This document shows, piece after piece, positions 19,119 through 28,639 of a stretch of DNA of 64,000 nucleotides. The position numbers and the translations under genes were made by a program. The stretch is taken from NCBI GenBank assembly GCA_030430565.1, contig JAUIKS010000014.1, forward strand, positions 124,001-188,000, read 5' to 3'. The notes under the pieces were generated by a model. The model had not been told where the DNA came from. It worked only from the letters and a program-made list of their open reading frames with translations, and made no database searches. This DNA is from Polyangia bacterium. GTDB taxonomy: Bacteria; Myxococcota_A; Polyangia; Nannocystales; Nannocystaceae. The number at the start of each line of letters is the position of its first letter. The stretch's first letter is position 1.

Positions 19119-20744
19119 GTGGACGATGAGCTGTCGAAAAGTCGCGCGCTACGCTTCTGCGGCGACTTCTCCTGCCTCTTCTCCTGCCTCTTCTCCTGCG
19201 GTCTCTTCTGCGGCCTGCTCGCGGCCTGTCAGGGCGGCGTGGGCGAGAGCGAGAGCGAGACGGAGGGCGCGGCCACGACCGGCCTGACCTCTGGGCAAGA
19301 CGCGAGCGACACGAGCGCGGGCGAGCTGACGCCGCTGTGCGGAGGAATCGACGCCTCGCTGGTGATCGATCCGGGCGCGGACGTCTTCGACGCGGGCAGC
19401 CGCGCGGCGCTGCGCGACTACTTCGACGCGCTGGTCACCGAGACGGGGGCGCGGGTTCGAGTGCACGTGACCCCGGGGACAGAGACGCTGCAGCTCACGA
19501 GCTGCGCGGACAGCCCGATCCTGGTCTGGGGCGAGGGCGGCGCGGTCGACCCGGCGGCGCACGAGGTGATGGAGTGCCTGCTCGACGGCGTCGCCGGCTT
19601 CGTCGGCACCGACGGCTACAACCTGCTCGGCGGGCTGATGCAGCCGGTGCTGCAGCTCGAGGGCTGGCCGCCGGCGGATCGCGACGACATCACCGGCCTC
19701 GCGCTGCTGCTCTCGGCCGCTGATGATCACCCGGGCACCACGAATTATTACAACCGCCCGGGCATGGCGGCCGAGGCTTACACGCGGCTGGTCGGCGGGG
19801 GCGCGCGTCGGCGCGTGGAGGCCTTCACCTACGGCAGCGGCGCCGATCGGCTCCCGACCTTCACGGTCAGCCTCGGCGAGCGCGGGCAGTACTTCGATCA
19901 CGGGGCGCAGCCCGGCGGGCTGCCGGCCGCGCTCGCCGAGTGGGCGCCGCGCTCGATCGCCGCCTGCGAGGCGCAGGACGAGCTGGCCCCGGTCCCCGCG
20001 GCGCCGGGCTGCCAGCGCCTCGACATCCTGTTCGTGATCGACGGCTCGGGCAGCATGCTCGAGGAGCAGGCGGCGCTGAAGGACGAGCAGGGGGGGAACT
20101 CGGTGTTCAGCGCGTTCGCGAGCTCGCTGGTCGAGAACCTCGCGGACGTCGAGGACTTCCACGTCGGCGTCGTCTCGGAGCGCGAGGGCATGACCGCGCT
20201 GCACACCCACGGCAACGCGCCGGACGGCGACGTGCTCGAGGACTGCCAGCTCCCGCCTGGGGTCCGCTGGTTAGAGGGCCCTTCGGACAGCTTGGTCGAG
20301 GACTTCGCCTGCCTCGCGGCGACCTCCACCAACACGAGCGAGGAGTACACGGCGGCCAACTCGGCGCTCGCGCTGCTCGACGAGGCGAACGCGGGCTTCG
20401 TGCGCGACGACTCCTTGGTCTTCGTCGTCATCCTCACCGACGAGGACACCTGGGAGCAGCAGCCGACGCGCATGCAGACCCGCGCGAACCTGCTCGAGGC
20501 GGTCGGCGGCGATCTCGATCGCCTGCTGGTCCTCGCGATCGTGCCGCACCCCGGGCTCTACGAGGCGCCGCAGCAGACCTGCGAGGGCGTCTATGGCGAG
20601 GGCGCGTCGGCCGGGCGCATCCACTCGATCGTTCGCTCGCTCGGCGACCGCGGGATCGTCGAGGACATCTGCGACGGCTCGATCGAGGAGGCCTTTAACT
20701 CGATCCTGCAGACGATCACGGTCGTCTGCGAAGGGGTGCCGTAG
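19119..20744 (+). CDS. Lipoprotein with von Willebrand factor A domain
   Basis: The 541-residue product starts with a Cys-rich hydrophobic signal ending GLLAACQG; the DNA here repeats tcctgcctctt. A second unknown domain (about residues 70-290) precedes the VWA domain. The VWA domain has the MIDAS motif ILFVIDGSGSMLEEQ, with the DxSxS metal-binding set, and VFVVILTDEDTWEQ downstream. VWA domains of this kind bind proteins or matrix through a divalent cation. The next gene starts 5 bp downstream, suggesting an operon. Start choice follows the TATGCT promoter box. Confidence 0.88.
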   Translation: MDDELSKSRALRFCGDFSCLFSCLFSCGLFCGLLAACQGGVGESESETEGAATTGLTSGQDASDTSAGELTPLCGGIDASLVIDPGADVFDAGSRAALRDYFDALVTETGARVRVHVTPGTETLQLTSCADSPILVWGEGGAVDPAAHEVMECLLDGVAGFVGTDGYNLLGGLMQPVLQLEGWPPADRDDITGLALLLSAADDHPGTTNYYNRPGMAAEAYTRLVGGGARRRVEAFTYGSGADRLPTFTVSLGERGQYFDHGAQPGGLPAALAEWAPRSIAACEAQDELAPVPAAPGCQRLDILFVIDGSGSMLEEQAALKDEQGGNSVFSAFASSLVENLADVEDFHVGVVSEREGMTALHTHGNAPDGDVLEDCQLPPGVRWLEGPSDSLVEDFACLAATSTNTSEEYTAANSALALLDEANAGFVRDDSLVFVVILTDEDTWEQQPTRMQTRANLLEAVGGDLDRLLVLAIVPHPGLYEAPQQTCEGVYGEGASAGRIHSIVRSLGDRGIVEDICDGSIEEAFNSILQTITVVCEGVP

Positions 20745-20749
20745 GGGTC

Positions 20750-21838
20750 GTGGGGCGTGACGAGGGGCGAGCGCTGGCGCTCGGGCTGATGATCGGCCTC
20801 GCGTCGGCAGCGGGCTGCGGCGACGCGGGCGGCGAGGGCTCCGACGCGAGCGCGTCGCCGATGACCGAGAGCGCGACCGAGGGCGCGACCACGAGCGCGA
20901 GCACGGGGGCGAGCGCGAGCGCCAGCGCGGGCGAGACGGAGAGCGGCGACAGCCCCGGCGCGTGCGGCTCGCAGCCGGAGGGCGCCGCCGCCGTCACCGT
21001 GAGCGAGATCGAGTACAGCAACGCCCGCGGCGACATCATCCGCGCGGTGCTGCAGGTGCCGGAGGGCGCCGAGGGGCGCCCGGCCGTGGTCGTGCTGCAC
21101 GGCTCGGGCGGTCTGTTCCAAGCGCCAGATGAGGAGGAGCTCGAGATGGGCCTCGAGCACGGCGGCATGGAGCGCCAGTTTCGCGAGTGGTCCGAGCTCC
21201 TGGCGGCGGAGGGCTACGTGGCGCTGTTCCCCGCGAGCTTCTTCTCGCGCGGCTTCTTCGACTACAACGACGACGTCGACAACATCCCGCCGGGCTTCGA
21301 CGAGGAGGAGCGCCTGCGGGCGCGGGTGCTCGACGCCCACGGCGCGCTCGAGTACCTGTGCGCGCGCCCGGAGGTCTGCTGCGAGGGGCTCGGCCTGCTC
21401 GGCTTCTCCAACGGCGGCTCGACCACGATCCTCTCGCTGCACGAGACCGTCGAGACCATCCCGGGGCTCGAGGTGCTGCCGCCGCTCGCGTCACGACCCG
21501 CGGCGTCCCTGGGCGTCGCCTACTACCCCGGCTGCGGTCTGCAGGCGCTGCTGACGCTGAGCGACGACCTCGAGGATGTCTCGGAGTTCTATTTTCCGCA
21601 CGCGCCGCTCTACATTCAGCACGCCGAGCAGGACGGGCTGCTGGAGCACTGCCCCGCGCGTCAGCTGCAGGCCGGCGCCGTCGCCGACGCGCGCGGCGTG
21701 GCGAACCCGGTGGATCTCGAGGTGTACGAGGACGTCGATCACGGCTTCGACAGCACGCCCGACGACGCCGCGGAGGAGGCCGCGCGGGAGCTCGCGCGGG
21801 CGCGGGCGCTGGACCTCCTGCGCGCGGCGCTGTGGTAG
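20750..21838 (+). CDS. Dienelactone-hydrolase-like lipoprotein
   Basis: The 362-residue protein has a lipobox ASAAGC-GDAG, a Ser/Thr/Ala/Glu linker, then an alpha/beta hydrolase of the dienelactone hydrolase type. The nucleophile is Ser in LLGFSNGGSTT rather than the Cys of classical dienelactone hydrolases; the Asp is in HAEQDGLLE and the His in DVDHGFDS. The oxyanion segment VVVLHGSGGLF is intact. It probably cleaves an ester outside the inner membrane; the substrate is unknown. GTG 20750 starts 5 bp after the VWA gene, so the pair is likely cotranscribed. Confidence 0.87.
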   Translation: MGRDEGRALALGLMIGLASAAGCGDAGGEGSDASASPMTESATEGATTSASTGASASASAGETESGDSPGACGSQPEGAAAVTVSEIEYSNARGDIIRAVLQVPEGAEGRPAVVVLHGSGGLFQAPDEEELEMGLEHGGMERQFREWSELLAAEGYVALFPASFFSRGFFDYNDDVDNIPPGFDEEERLRARVLDAHGALEYLCARPEVCCEGLGLLGFSNGGSTTILSLHETVETIPGLEVLPPLASRPAASLGVAYYPGCGLQALLTLSDDLEDVSEFYFPHAPLYIQHAEQDGLLEHCPARQLQAGAVADARGVANPVDLEVYEDVDHGFDSTPDDAAEEAARELARARALDLLRAALW

Positions 21839-21847
21839 GCGCCTGCG

Positions 21848-23542
21848 CTAGCCCGCAGCGCGCAGCTCGGACGCGTTGACGCGCCCGCGCAGCGCGTCGG
21901 CGCAGGGGAGCACCAGCTCGCGCAGCGCCTGGCGCCGCACCTCGACGCGCGCGCGCTCGTCGAGCACACCGTGGGCCGTCGCGGCGAGCTGCAGAGAATC
22001 ATCCGCGAGCCCGACCTGGGCCTCGGCGGCGGCGCGCGTGGCGGTCTCGATCGCGCGGGAGAGCGTGGCGAGGAGCCGCGCGCGCGCGTCGGTGTCGGAA
22101 GACTCGAGGATCCACTGGAGCGCGCGCCAGCCGAGCGCGGCGTGGCGCAGCTCGTCGCGCGCGATCTGGCTCAGCGCCCGCCTCACCGTCGGATCCGTGG
22201 CCCGCTCCGCCGCGACCTGGGCCTCGGCGGCCGCGAGCGTCTCGCCGACGCAGGCCTCCTGGATCAGCGTCTCGACGATCGACGCAGGCGCGCTCGGGCA
22301 CGCGCCCGCGCCGGCGATCGCGAGCGCGCCGGGGCCGAGCGCGCGGCCGCGGTAGCGCTGGCCGAGCGCGAAGCCGAGGCGCGCGTGCAGCAGCTCGTCG
22401 GCCATGGCGCGGCGGCTCTCGGCGAGCAAGCTCGGCGGCGCGCCGAGGCGCGCGAGCTGGAGGTTGAAGCGCGCGAAGGAGGCGATCGAGGCGTGCTCGA
22501 GCAGCGCGACCGCGGTCCAGCGCTCGGCGATCGCCCGCGCCAGCACGGGCGCTGGCGCGGGCGCGCCCGCGCTCGAGCCGAAGCTGTCCTCGAGGTCAAG
22601 CAGCCAGTCGCCGCGCGGGCGCGCGGGCGCGGTCCGGACCTCGCCGTCGATCAGCAGCGGGCGGCCGCAGTCGCCTTGACACCACTCCGGCGCCTTGCAG
22701 CTCCACGAGCCCTCCTGCGGCCAGCAGATGTGCTGGACGAGCTGCTGCGAGCCCTCGTAGCAGGGGTCCTCCGCGCAGTCCGAGTCCGACACGCAGCCGG
22801 CGCCCTCGTCGAGGCACTCGAGCGCCGCGACGACCTCGCCGCAGATGCCCATGTCGACCGCGAGCGCGCACAGCCCGTCGCCGCACGAGGCGGTCTCCTC
22901 GCAGCCGGCGGGGATGCAGGTCGCGTAATCCGAGACCACCCCGGCGCACGCGCAGACCTGGTTCTCGCCGCAGTCCGCGTCGGTCTCGCAGCCGTAGTGG
23001 CAGTAGCAGCCGACGAAGCCGCCGTCGAGGCACGCGCCGTGGTCCGCGTCGGCGCAGTCGCTGTCGGCGCTGCAGATCCCGTCGGCGTTCTGGCAGCTGC
23101 CGGTCGCCTGGGGCTCGAGGCAGGTCACGGGCTCGAGCCGGTGGATCGCGCCGTTCTCGCACAGCTCGAAGCCGCTGGGGGCGTCGCTGTCTTTTTGCAG
23201 GATCGGCGTCGGGTTCTCGCACGAGACCGGCGCGCCGCCGGTCTCGGTCACGCTCGTCGTCGAGCTCGTCATGCTCGAGCTCGTCATCGTCGCGGCGGTG
23301 GTGCCCGCGCTGGTCCCCGCGGTCGTTCCGCCACCGGTCTCGGTCGCGCTCGGGTCCGTCGCGGTCGACGGACCCGTCGACATCGCGCTCGAGTCCGAGG
23401 TCGAGGAGGAGGAGGTCGAGGACGCGTCGCTGTCGCCCGAGTCGCTGCCGCTGGTGCCGTCGGGGCCAGGGCCGCAGGCGCCGAGCTGGAGCCCGAGCGC
23501 GAGCAGCAGGGTTGATCTCATACCGTGCCAATGCGAAGCCAT
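21848..23542 (-). CDS. Lipoprotein with Cys-rich region and ferritin-like diiron domain
   Basis: The 564-residue protein has a signal ending LQLGAC-GPG, then about 75 residues of Ser/Thr/Asp linker, then a Cys-rich middle with several DSDC/DADC motifs. The last 220 residues form a ferritin-like four-helix bundle with the carboxylate and His ligands of a diiron site: Glu in EHASIASF, ExxH in ADELLHARLG, Glu in IQEACVGETL and ExxH in ARDELRHAALG. The complete ligand set suggests a working di-iron centre outside the cytoplasm, perhaps an oxidase or metal store. ATG 23542 is supported by TAGAGT six bases upstream; ATG 23521 would also give a good signal peptide. Confidence 0.88.
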   Translation of the reverse strand: MASHWHGMRSTLLLALGLQLGACGPGPDGTSGSDSGDSDASSTSSSSTSDSSAMSTGPSTATDPSATETGGGTTAGTSAGTTAATMTSSSMTSSTTSVTETGGAPVSCENPTPILQKDSDAPSGFELCENGAIHRLEPVTCLEPQATGSCQNADGICSADSDCADADHGACLDGGFVGCYCHYGCETDADCGENQVCACAGVVSDYATCIPAGCEETASCGDGLCALAVDMGICGEVVAALECLDEGAGCVSDSDCAEDPCYEGSQQLVQHICWPQEGSWSCKAPEWCQGDCGRPLLIDGEVRTAPARPRGDWLLDLEDSFGSSAGAPAPAPVLARAIAERWTAVALLEHASIASFARFNLQLARLGAPPSLLAESRRAMADELLHARLGFALGQRYRGRALGPGALAIAGAGACPSAPASIVETLIQEACVGETLAAAEAQVAAERATDPTVRRALSQIARDELRHAALGWRALQWILESSDTDARARLLATLSRAIETATRAAAEAQVGLADDSLQLAATAHGVLDERARVEVRRQALRELVLPCADALRGRVNASELRAAG

Positions 23543-23548
23543 ACGACG

Positions 23549-23554
23549 ACTCTA
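23549..23554 (-). promoter_or_regulatory. -10 box TAGAGT 6 nt before ATG 23542
   Basis: On the minus strand TAGAGT is followed by 6 nt and ATG. It favours start 23542 over 23521. Confidence 0.4.
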
Positions 23555-23630
23555 CCGAGCGAACCGGGCGCCGTCAGCCGTCCGCTCACGCCGAGGGCGA
23601 GGGCGGGCGCAGGGTGTATAACCGAGCGCG

Positions 23631-26234
23631 ATGGCGCACGAGCTGCCCGACACGGACGCGGCGCCGGCGAGCTTCGGGTGGGGCTGGCGGGTCGCGCTCG
23701 GGGTCACGCTGCTGGTGTTCTCGTGGATGTACGCGCGGCATCCGGTCGGCCGGTTCACGCGCGGCGGGCTGATCCACGGCGACGGCGTGTACTACTACGC
23801 CTACGCGCGCTCGCTGGTGCACGACCGCGACGTCGACTTCGAGAACGACTACGCGCTGCTCGGCAACCCGCACGCGCGCCCGCGGACGAAGACGGGCTTG
23901 CCCGAGAACCGCTTCACGATCGGCCCCGCGCTGCTGTGGACCCCGAGCTTCCTGCTCGCCGAGGGGGTCGTGCGCGTCGGCGCGGCGGCGGGCTACGACA
24001 CCGGGCCGCGCGACGGCAGCGGGCCGCTGCAGCAGCGCGTCACGCTGTACGCGAGCCTGCTGCTGGGCTTCGCCGCGATCGTGCTCTCGGCGCTGCTGGC
24101 CCGCCGCCTCGTCTCGGCCCGCGCGGCCGGCCTCGCCGCGCTCGGGATCCTGCTCGCGTCGCCGCTGCCCTGGTACATGATCTACCAGCCGAGCTGGCCG
24201 CACGCCGCGAGCGCGTTCGCGGTCGCGGCCTTCGTCTACGCCTGGCACCGGGGGTACAGGACTCGAGGGACAGGTGGGTGGGTCGCGCTCGGGTTGCTCG
24301 CCGGGCTCATGGCGCTCGTGCGCCCGCAGAGCGTCGTCTTCACGCTGCTGCCCGCCTACGAGCTGACCGCGGGGGTCGTCGCGGCGGCGGCCGGGGGACG
24401 AGCGGTGCGCGGCGCGTGCCGGGACGCGCTGCTGCGCGGGTTGATCTTCGGGCTGATCTTCGCGCTCGCGGCGGCGCTCGCCTTCAGCCCGCAGATGCTC
24501 GCCTGGTGGGCGCTGTTCGGCGCGCCGCTGACGATCCCGCAGGGGGCGGACTTCATGCGCTGGGGCGCGAGCCGTTGGGGCGCGACGCTGTTCTCGAGCC
24601 GCAACGGGCTGTTCGCCTGGACGCCGATCGTCTACGTCGCGGTGCTCGGCCTGCTCGCGGCGGCGCTGGGGCGCGCGCCGAGGCGACGCGGGCCCGTGCG
24701 CGAGTCGAGCACGCACATCCAGAGCCGCCGCGCGCGCGCCAACGGCTCGGGCGAGGCGCTCGAGATCACGACGACGACCACCACCGTCACGCGCGCCGCC
24801 TCGGCGCGCCCCTCGACGCGCCCGCGCGTCTCGAGGCGGGCGCTCGCCGGGCTGCTGCTCGCCGTGTTCGCGCTGCAGTGCTACATCAACGGCAGCGTCG
24901 ACGACTGGTGGGGCGGCTGGGCCTACGGCGGCAGGCGCTTCCTCGACGGCGTGGTGCTCTTCGTCCTCGGCCTCGCGCTCGCGCTCGAGCGCGTCGGCGT
25001 CGCGCTGACGCGACGCGGCGCCGCGATCGGGGCGGCGATCCCTGGCGTCGCGCTCGCCGGCTTCGCGGTCTGCAACCTCGAGCGCATGGACGACTACCTG
25101 ACCGGCGCGCTCGAGCGCGGCGAGAGCCAGGCGATGCAGACGGTCAACGAGCGCGCGCTCAGCCGCTGGGTCGAGCGCTGGTACGCGACCCTCGGGCACC
25201 CCGGCGCGGCGCCGGCGAGCTGGCTGTTCTCGCTGCGCGCGGGCGCGGACCCGGGTCGCTACGACTTGGTGTCGGGCTGGGAGCTGCTGAGCGACCGGCG
25301 ACACCGCCGCGGCTGGGATCTGATGCGATTTCCAGATGACCGATGGACCATGTCGGGCTTCGGCCCGCAGGTCTCCGTCGGCGGGCAGGCGTGCAGCGTG
25401 GTCGCCGGCGCGCGCGCGACCGTGGCGATCCCGCTGCGGGCGCCGGAGGCGATCGAGCTGCAGGCGCTGGTGCGGCCGACCGGCCCGGGCGCGCGGGTCG
25501 AGCTCGAGCTCAACGGCGGCCGCGCGCTGCCGGGCGCGACGCTCGACGAAGGCTGGTCGCTGTACCGCGTCGCGGTGCCGGCGGCGGCGCTCCGCAGCGG
25601 CGTTAACTACGCGCGAATTCGTCAGGTGCTCCCGCAGCCGCGTCCGCTCGCCGAGATCGAGCTCGGGATCGGCAGGACCAACGCGCGCAGCCCCAGCGAC
25701 CTGCGCGTCACGAGCGACGCGCTCGAGGGCGGCGAGGGGCTGCGCGTCGAGCTCGGCCTCGCGCGCTTCGAGACGCTCGCGCGCGGCGTCACGGCGCTCG
25801 AGATCGAGCGCGCGCCGGGGGGCGGCGGGCGCGTCCGCGCGCTCGGGACCTTCGACACCCAGGAGGACGGCGCGGCGGCGGAGCGCTTCGCGGCGGTGAT
25901 CGATGAGCTGCCTGAAGGGACAGTCGTAGCGATCGGCTTCACCGAGAAGGCGCGGCGCCGCTGGAGCCCCGCGGCGAGCCGCGCGCTCGCGTCCCTGGGC
26001 GCGCGCGGCGACCTCGAGGCGGACCCGCGGCGGATGAGCTACGCGCTGATCGGCGTGAAGGGGGCGCGCCCGGGCGCCGCGATCGAGCGGCGCTCGCGGA
26101 GGCGCGCCGCGATCGCCCAGGTCGGTCGCGCGCCGCATGAGCGCGCGCCCGGGATCTGCTGGGCGTGGATGTCGGTGGCGCGGGCGGGCGTGGAACCGCT
26201 CCTTCCCGAAGTGCCAGGTCGCGCGCGACCGTGA
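23631..26234 (+). CDS. Large polytopic membrane protein, GT-C glycosyltransferase-like
   Basis: The 867-residue protein has about ten hydrophobic helices in its first 480 residues and a long soluble C-terminal half (from about residue 520). The first loop has IHGDGVYYYAYARSL and HDRDVDFENDYAL, acidic residues where GT-C enzymes keep their catalytic Asp. A basic, Ser/Thr-rich loop (about residues 350-395) interrupts the helices. I infer transfer of sugars from a polyprenyl-phosphate donor to an extracytoplasmic acceptor, but no specific family motif was found. A near-consensus TATAAC at 23617-23622 lies 8 nt before ATG 23631. It diverges from the ferritin-like lipoprotein gene. Confidence 0.8.
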   Translation: MAHELPDTDAAPASFGWGWRVALGVTLLVFSWMYARHPVGRFTRGGLIHGDGVYYYAYARSLVHDRDVDFENDYALLGNPHARPRTKTGLPENRFTIGPALLWTPSFLLAEGVVRVGAAAGYDTGPRDGSGPLQQRVTLYASLLLGFAAIVLSALLARRLVSARAAGLAALGILLASPLPWYMIYQPSWPHAASAFAVAAFVYAWHRGYRTRGTGGWVALGLLAGLMALVRPQSVVFTLLPAYELTAGVVAAAAGGRAVRGACRDALLRGLIFGLIFALAAALAFSPQMLAWWALFGAPLTIPQGADFMRWGASRWGATLFSSRNGLFAWTPIVYVAVLGLLAAALGRAPRRRGPVRESSTHIQSRRARANGSGEALEITTTTTTVTRAASARPSTRPRVSRRALAGLLLAVFALQCYINGSVDDWWGGWAYGGRRFLDGVVLFVLGLALALERVGVALTRRGAAIGAAIPGVALAGFAVCNLERMDDYLTGALERGESQAMQTVNERALSRWVERWYATLGHPGAAPASWLFSLRAGADPGRYDLVSGWELLSDRRHRRGWDLMRFPDDRWTMSGFGPQVSVGGQACSVVAGARATVAIPLRAPEAIELQALVRPTGPGARVELELNGGRALPGATLDEGWSLYRVAVPAAALRSGVNYARIRQVLPQPRPLAEIELGIGRTNARSPSDLRVTSDALEGGEGLRVELGLARFETLARGVTALEIERAPGGGGRVRALGTFDTQEDGAAAERFAAVIDELPEGTVVAIGFTEKARRRWSPAASRALASLGARGDLEADPRRMSYALIGVKGARPGAAIERRSRRRAAIAQVGRAPHERAPGICWAWMSVARAGVEPLLPEVPGRARP

Positions 26235-26301
26235 AGGCGCGCTGGTACGCCCGCGACACCTGCGCTTTACGACTGGTGACCCGGCGGTGTAAGAGCAGAG
26301 C

Positions 26302-27300
26302 ATGGTGTTCGTGCGCCCTCGCGTGTCGACCTTTATGAAAACCTCGTGGCGTCTCGTGGGCGCCGCGGCCCTCGCGTGCGGTCTATCGCTCGCGCCGAAC
26401 CTCGCGAGCGCGGCGCAGCCGGACGCCGCGCCGGCCGATGCAGCGCCCGCGGACGCAGCGCCCGCGCCCGCGCCCGCGCCGGCTCCCGCGACACAGCAGC
26501 CCGCGACCGCCGAGACCGGGGTCGCGCCGGCGCTGGCGCCCGCCGGGGACGCCGGCCAGCCGGTGAACGATGACGGGATGACCGCGGCCGATCGAAAGAA
26601 GGCCGCGCAGCAGCGCAAGCAACAGAAGAAGCAGCCGAAGTTTCAGCGCAACGGCTTCGTCGCGGAGCTCGGCCTCGGTGCGAACCTCTGCATCTCAGGC
26701 GCCGCGAAGTGCAGCGAGGACGGCACGACCGGCGCGATGATCGGGCGCAACGCGCCGTCGCTGGCGACCGGCGTGACGCTCGGCGTGCGCTTCAAAGAGT
26801 TCTTCCTGATCGGCCTCGCCTACGACTTCCACATGCTGAGCCCGCGCTGGGGCTTCGGCGCCGCGCCGGCGAGCTCCGACGATCAGCTGTACCAGAACGC
26901 CCACCTGCACAACATCTTCGGCGTGGTCCGCCTGATCATCCCGGTCAAGCGCGTCGACATCGGCTTGGAGGCCGCGCCCGGCTACGCGTTTAACTTCTTC
27001 AACGCGGCGGGTGATGGGGTCACGCGGCAGCTCCCAGAGACCGCCGGCCTGACGACCTACACGCGCGAGTTCTCGCGCGGCTTCGCGCTGAAGCTCGCGC
27101 CGGTCTTCAGCGTGTTCGTCAGCAAGCACGCCTACCTCGGCGTCCGCGGCGACGTGCTGCTCGGGATCCACTCCGAGTCTTGCTACAAAGACGCGGCGTC
27201 GCTGCGGAACGTGTGCGTCAGCACCTCCTTCGTCGACCAGGAGCGGCGCGTGCCGATCCACAACCTCGGGATCAAGGCGCTCATCGGCGCTGTGTTCTAA
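26302..27300 (+). CDS. Outer-membrane beta-barrel-like protein
   Basis: The 332-residue product has a signal peptide ending NLASA-AQPD, then a Pro/Ala-rich linker (PAPAPAPAP) and a Lys/Gln-rich segment. The last 210 residues alternate polar and hydrophobic residues like an eight-stranded barrel: FVAELGLGANLC, GVTLGVRFKEFFLIGLAYDF, VDIGLEAAPGYAF, ending IKALIGAVF with the terminal Phe usual for BAM substrates. No specific function can be named. ATG 26302 has a weak AGAG ribosome site; ATG 26335 would give a shorter signal peptide. The downstream gene is convergent. Confidence 0.82.
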   Translation: MVFVRPRVSTFMKTSWRLVGAAALACGLSLAPNLASAAQPDAAPADAAPADAAPAPAPAPAPATQQPATAETGVAPALAPAGDAGQPVNDDGMTAADRKKAAQQRKQQKKQPKFQRNGFVAELGLGANLCISGAAKCSEDGTTGAMIGRNAPSLATGVTLGVRFKEFFLIGLAYDFHMLSPRWGFGAAPASSDDQLYQNAHLHNIFGVVRLIIPVKRVDIGLEAAPGYAFNFFNAAGDGVTRQLPETAGLTTYTREFSRGFALKLAPVFSVFVSKHAYLGVRGDVLLGIHSESCYKDAASLRNVCVSTSFVDQERRVPIHNLGIKALIGAVF

Positions 27301-27331
27301 GAGACAGGTTTTACGAGCGTCGCCCGAGGGG

Positions 27332-28492
27332 CTACTCCCGCCGCGCCTCGTCGATGTCGCTGCCGCGCAGGTCGGCGCCCTTGAGCGTGACGTCTCGCAG
27401 GCGCGCGCCCTCGAAGGACGAGGTGCGGAGGTCAGCGCGGGTCATGTCGACGGACTCGAGCGACGCGCGCTCGAGGTCGATGTAGCGCAGGTCGGCGCCC
27501 AGCAGCGAGACCGCTTGGAGGCGTGAGCCCGGCGCGTACACGCCCCGCAGGTCGCAGCGCGCGAGGTCGCAGCGCGTCAGCTCGACCTTCTCCATCTCGA
27601 CCCCGCGCAGGCTCGCGCCCTCGAGCGCGCAGCCCTGCAGCACCGCGCTCGCGAGGTTCGCGTGCTTCATCGAGGCGCCGTTCAGCGCGCTCGCGTCGAC
27701 GCGGGCGCGCTTGAGCTTGGCGTCGCGCAGGTCGGCGCCGCTGAGCCCGACTCCCGCGAGCGTCGCGCCGCGCAGGTCGACGCCGGGGGCGATGAGCCCG
27801 TCGAGCTTCAGCTGCGCGAGCGCCTGGCCCTTGAGCGCGAGGCCGGGGAACTCGCGCTCGCCCTGCCGGTAGCGCAGCGCGAGCGCGGCGAGCGAGCGCG
27901 CCGGCGTGATCGGGTCGCTCGTGATCCGGGAGCCGCCGGCGCGCTTGAGCTTGCCGCGGCCTCGCAGCTCGCGCAGCGCCTCGAGGCCGGCCTTCGTGGT
28001 CCGCAGCCGCAGCCACAGCCCGCTGTCTTTACCGCGCTCGTCTCGCTCGTGCCCCTTGTAGTCGAGGTTGGGGTCGCCGGCGCGCTCACGCAGCTCGGCG
28101 ACGATCTTGCTCCGGCGGCCGCTGTCGTGCCCGGCGAGCGTGAACGCGAGCCAGAACTCAGCGACGCGCGCGCGCCGGCTCGGCGTCGGCTCGACACCCC
28201 ACGCGCTCCGCAGCGCGGGGAGCGAGGCGGCGGCGGTCTCCGAGACCGCGTCCTCGAGCAGCGTGAAGAAGACCGCGTCGACGAGGCCGGCCGCGTCGAG
28301 GCGCCGCACGAGCTCCGCGTGCGCGGGCGAGGCCGACAGCTCCGCGAGCGCCCCGCGGCGCGTGTAGCTGGTGGCGAAGAAGCGCGCGAGCGCCTCGAGG
28401 GAGAACTCATCCGTGAGCAGCTGGGTCAGCGCTTCCACGCGCTCAGCCTGAGCGCGCGATATCGATGCAGCGGGCGATCCCGAACGTGCCAT
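27332..28492 (-). CDS. Pentapeptide-repeat protein with N-terminal helical domain
   Basis: The 386-residue protein has two parts. Residues 12-95 are helical (VEALTQLLTDEFSLEALARFF; HAELVRRLDAAGLVDAVFFTLLED) and look like the small effector-associated adaptor domains of NTP-dependent conflict systems, though I cannot prove homology. A charged middle region follows. From about residue 245 the sequence is A(D/N)LxG pentapeptide repeats: GADLRDAKLKRARV, CDLARCDLRGV, GADLRYIDLERASL and GADLRGSDIDEA. These form a right-handed quadrilateral beta-helix. It has no signal peptide. TACACT seven bases upstream supports ATG 28492. Confidence 0.85.
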   Translation of the reverse strand: MARSGSPAASISRAQAERVEALTQLLTDEFSLEALARFFATSYTRRGALAELSASPAHAELVRRLDAAGLVDAVFFTLLEDAVSETAAASLPALRSAWGVEPTPSRRARVAEFWLAFTLAGHDSGRRSKIVAELRERAGDPNLDYKGHERDERGKDSGLWLRLRTTKAGLEALRELRGRGKLKRAGGSRITSDPITPARSLAALALRYRQGEREFPGLALKGQALAQLKLDGLIAPGVDLRGATLAGVGLSGADLRDAKLKRARVDASALNGASMKHANLASAVLQGCALEGASLRGVEMEKVELTRCDLARCDLRGVYAPGSRLQAVSLLGADLRYIDLERASLESVDMTRADLRTSSFEGARLRDVTLKGADLRGSDIDEARRE

Positions 28493-28499
28493 GCGCGAA

Positions 28500-28505
28500 A
28501 GTGTA
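28500..28505 (-). promoter_or_regulatory. -10 box TACACT 7 nt before ATG 28492
   Basis: Minus-strand TACACT with a 7-nt spacer and no Shine-Dalgarno sequence fits the leaderless pattern. Confidence 0.45.
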
Positions 28506-28639
28506 CCGCCCAGGCGCGGCGGCTCCGCGCGAACACGGCGACTCACGCTACGCGTAGAACATGACTCTCGGGCAATTTGCACAGAAACGTCGCCTCACCG
28601 CCCGCGAGATCCCGGGTCGAACGAGTTCTGGTCGTCTGT

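Noticed and set aside
23586..26618. 1010-residue minus-strand frame
   Set aside because: Antisense to the GT-C-like gene; no fold or motif.
27294..27309. Match to the 16-bp dyad (gtgttctaagagacag)
   Set aside because: It overlaps the stop codon of the outer-membrane gene and lies between convergent genes, where no promoter is expected.
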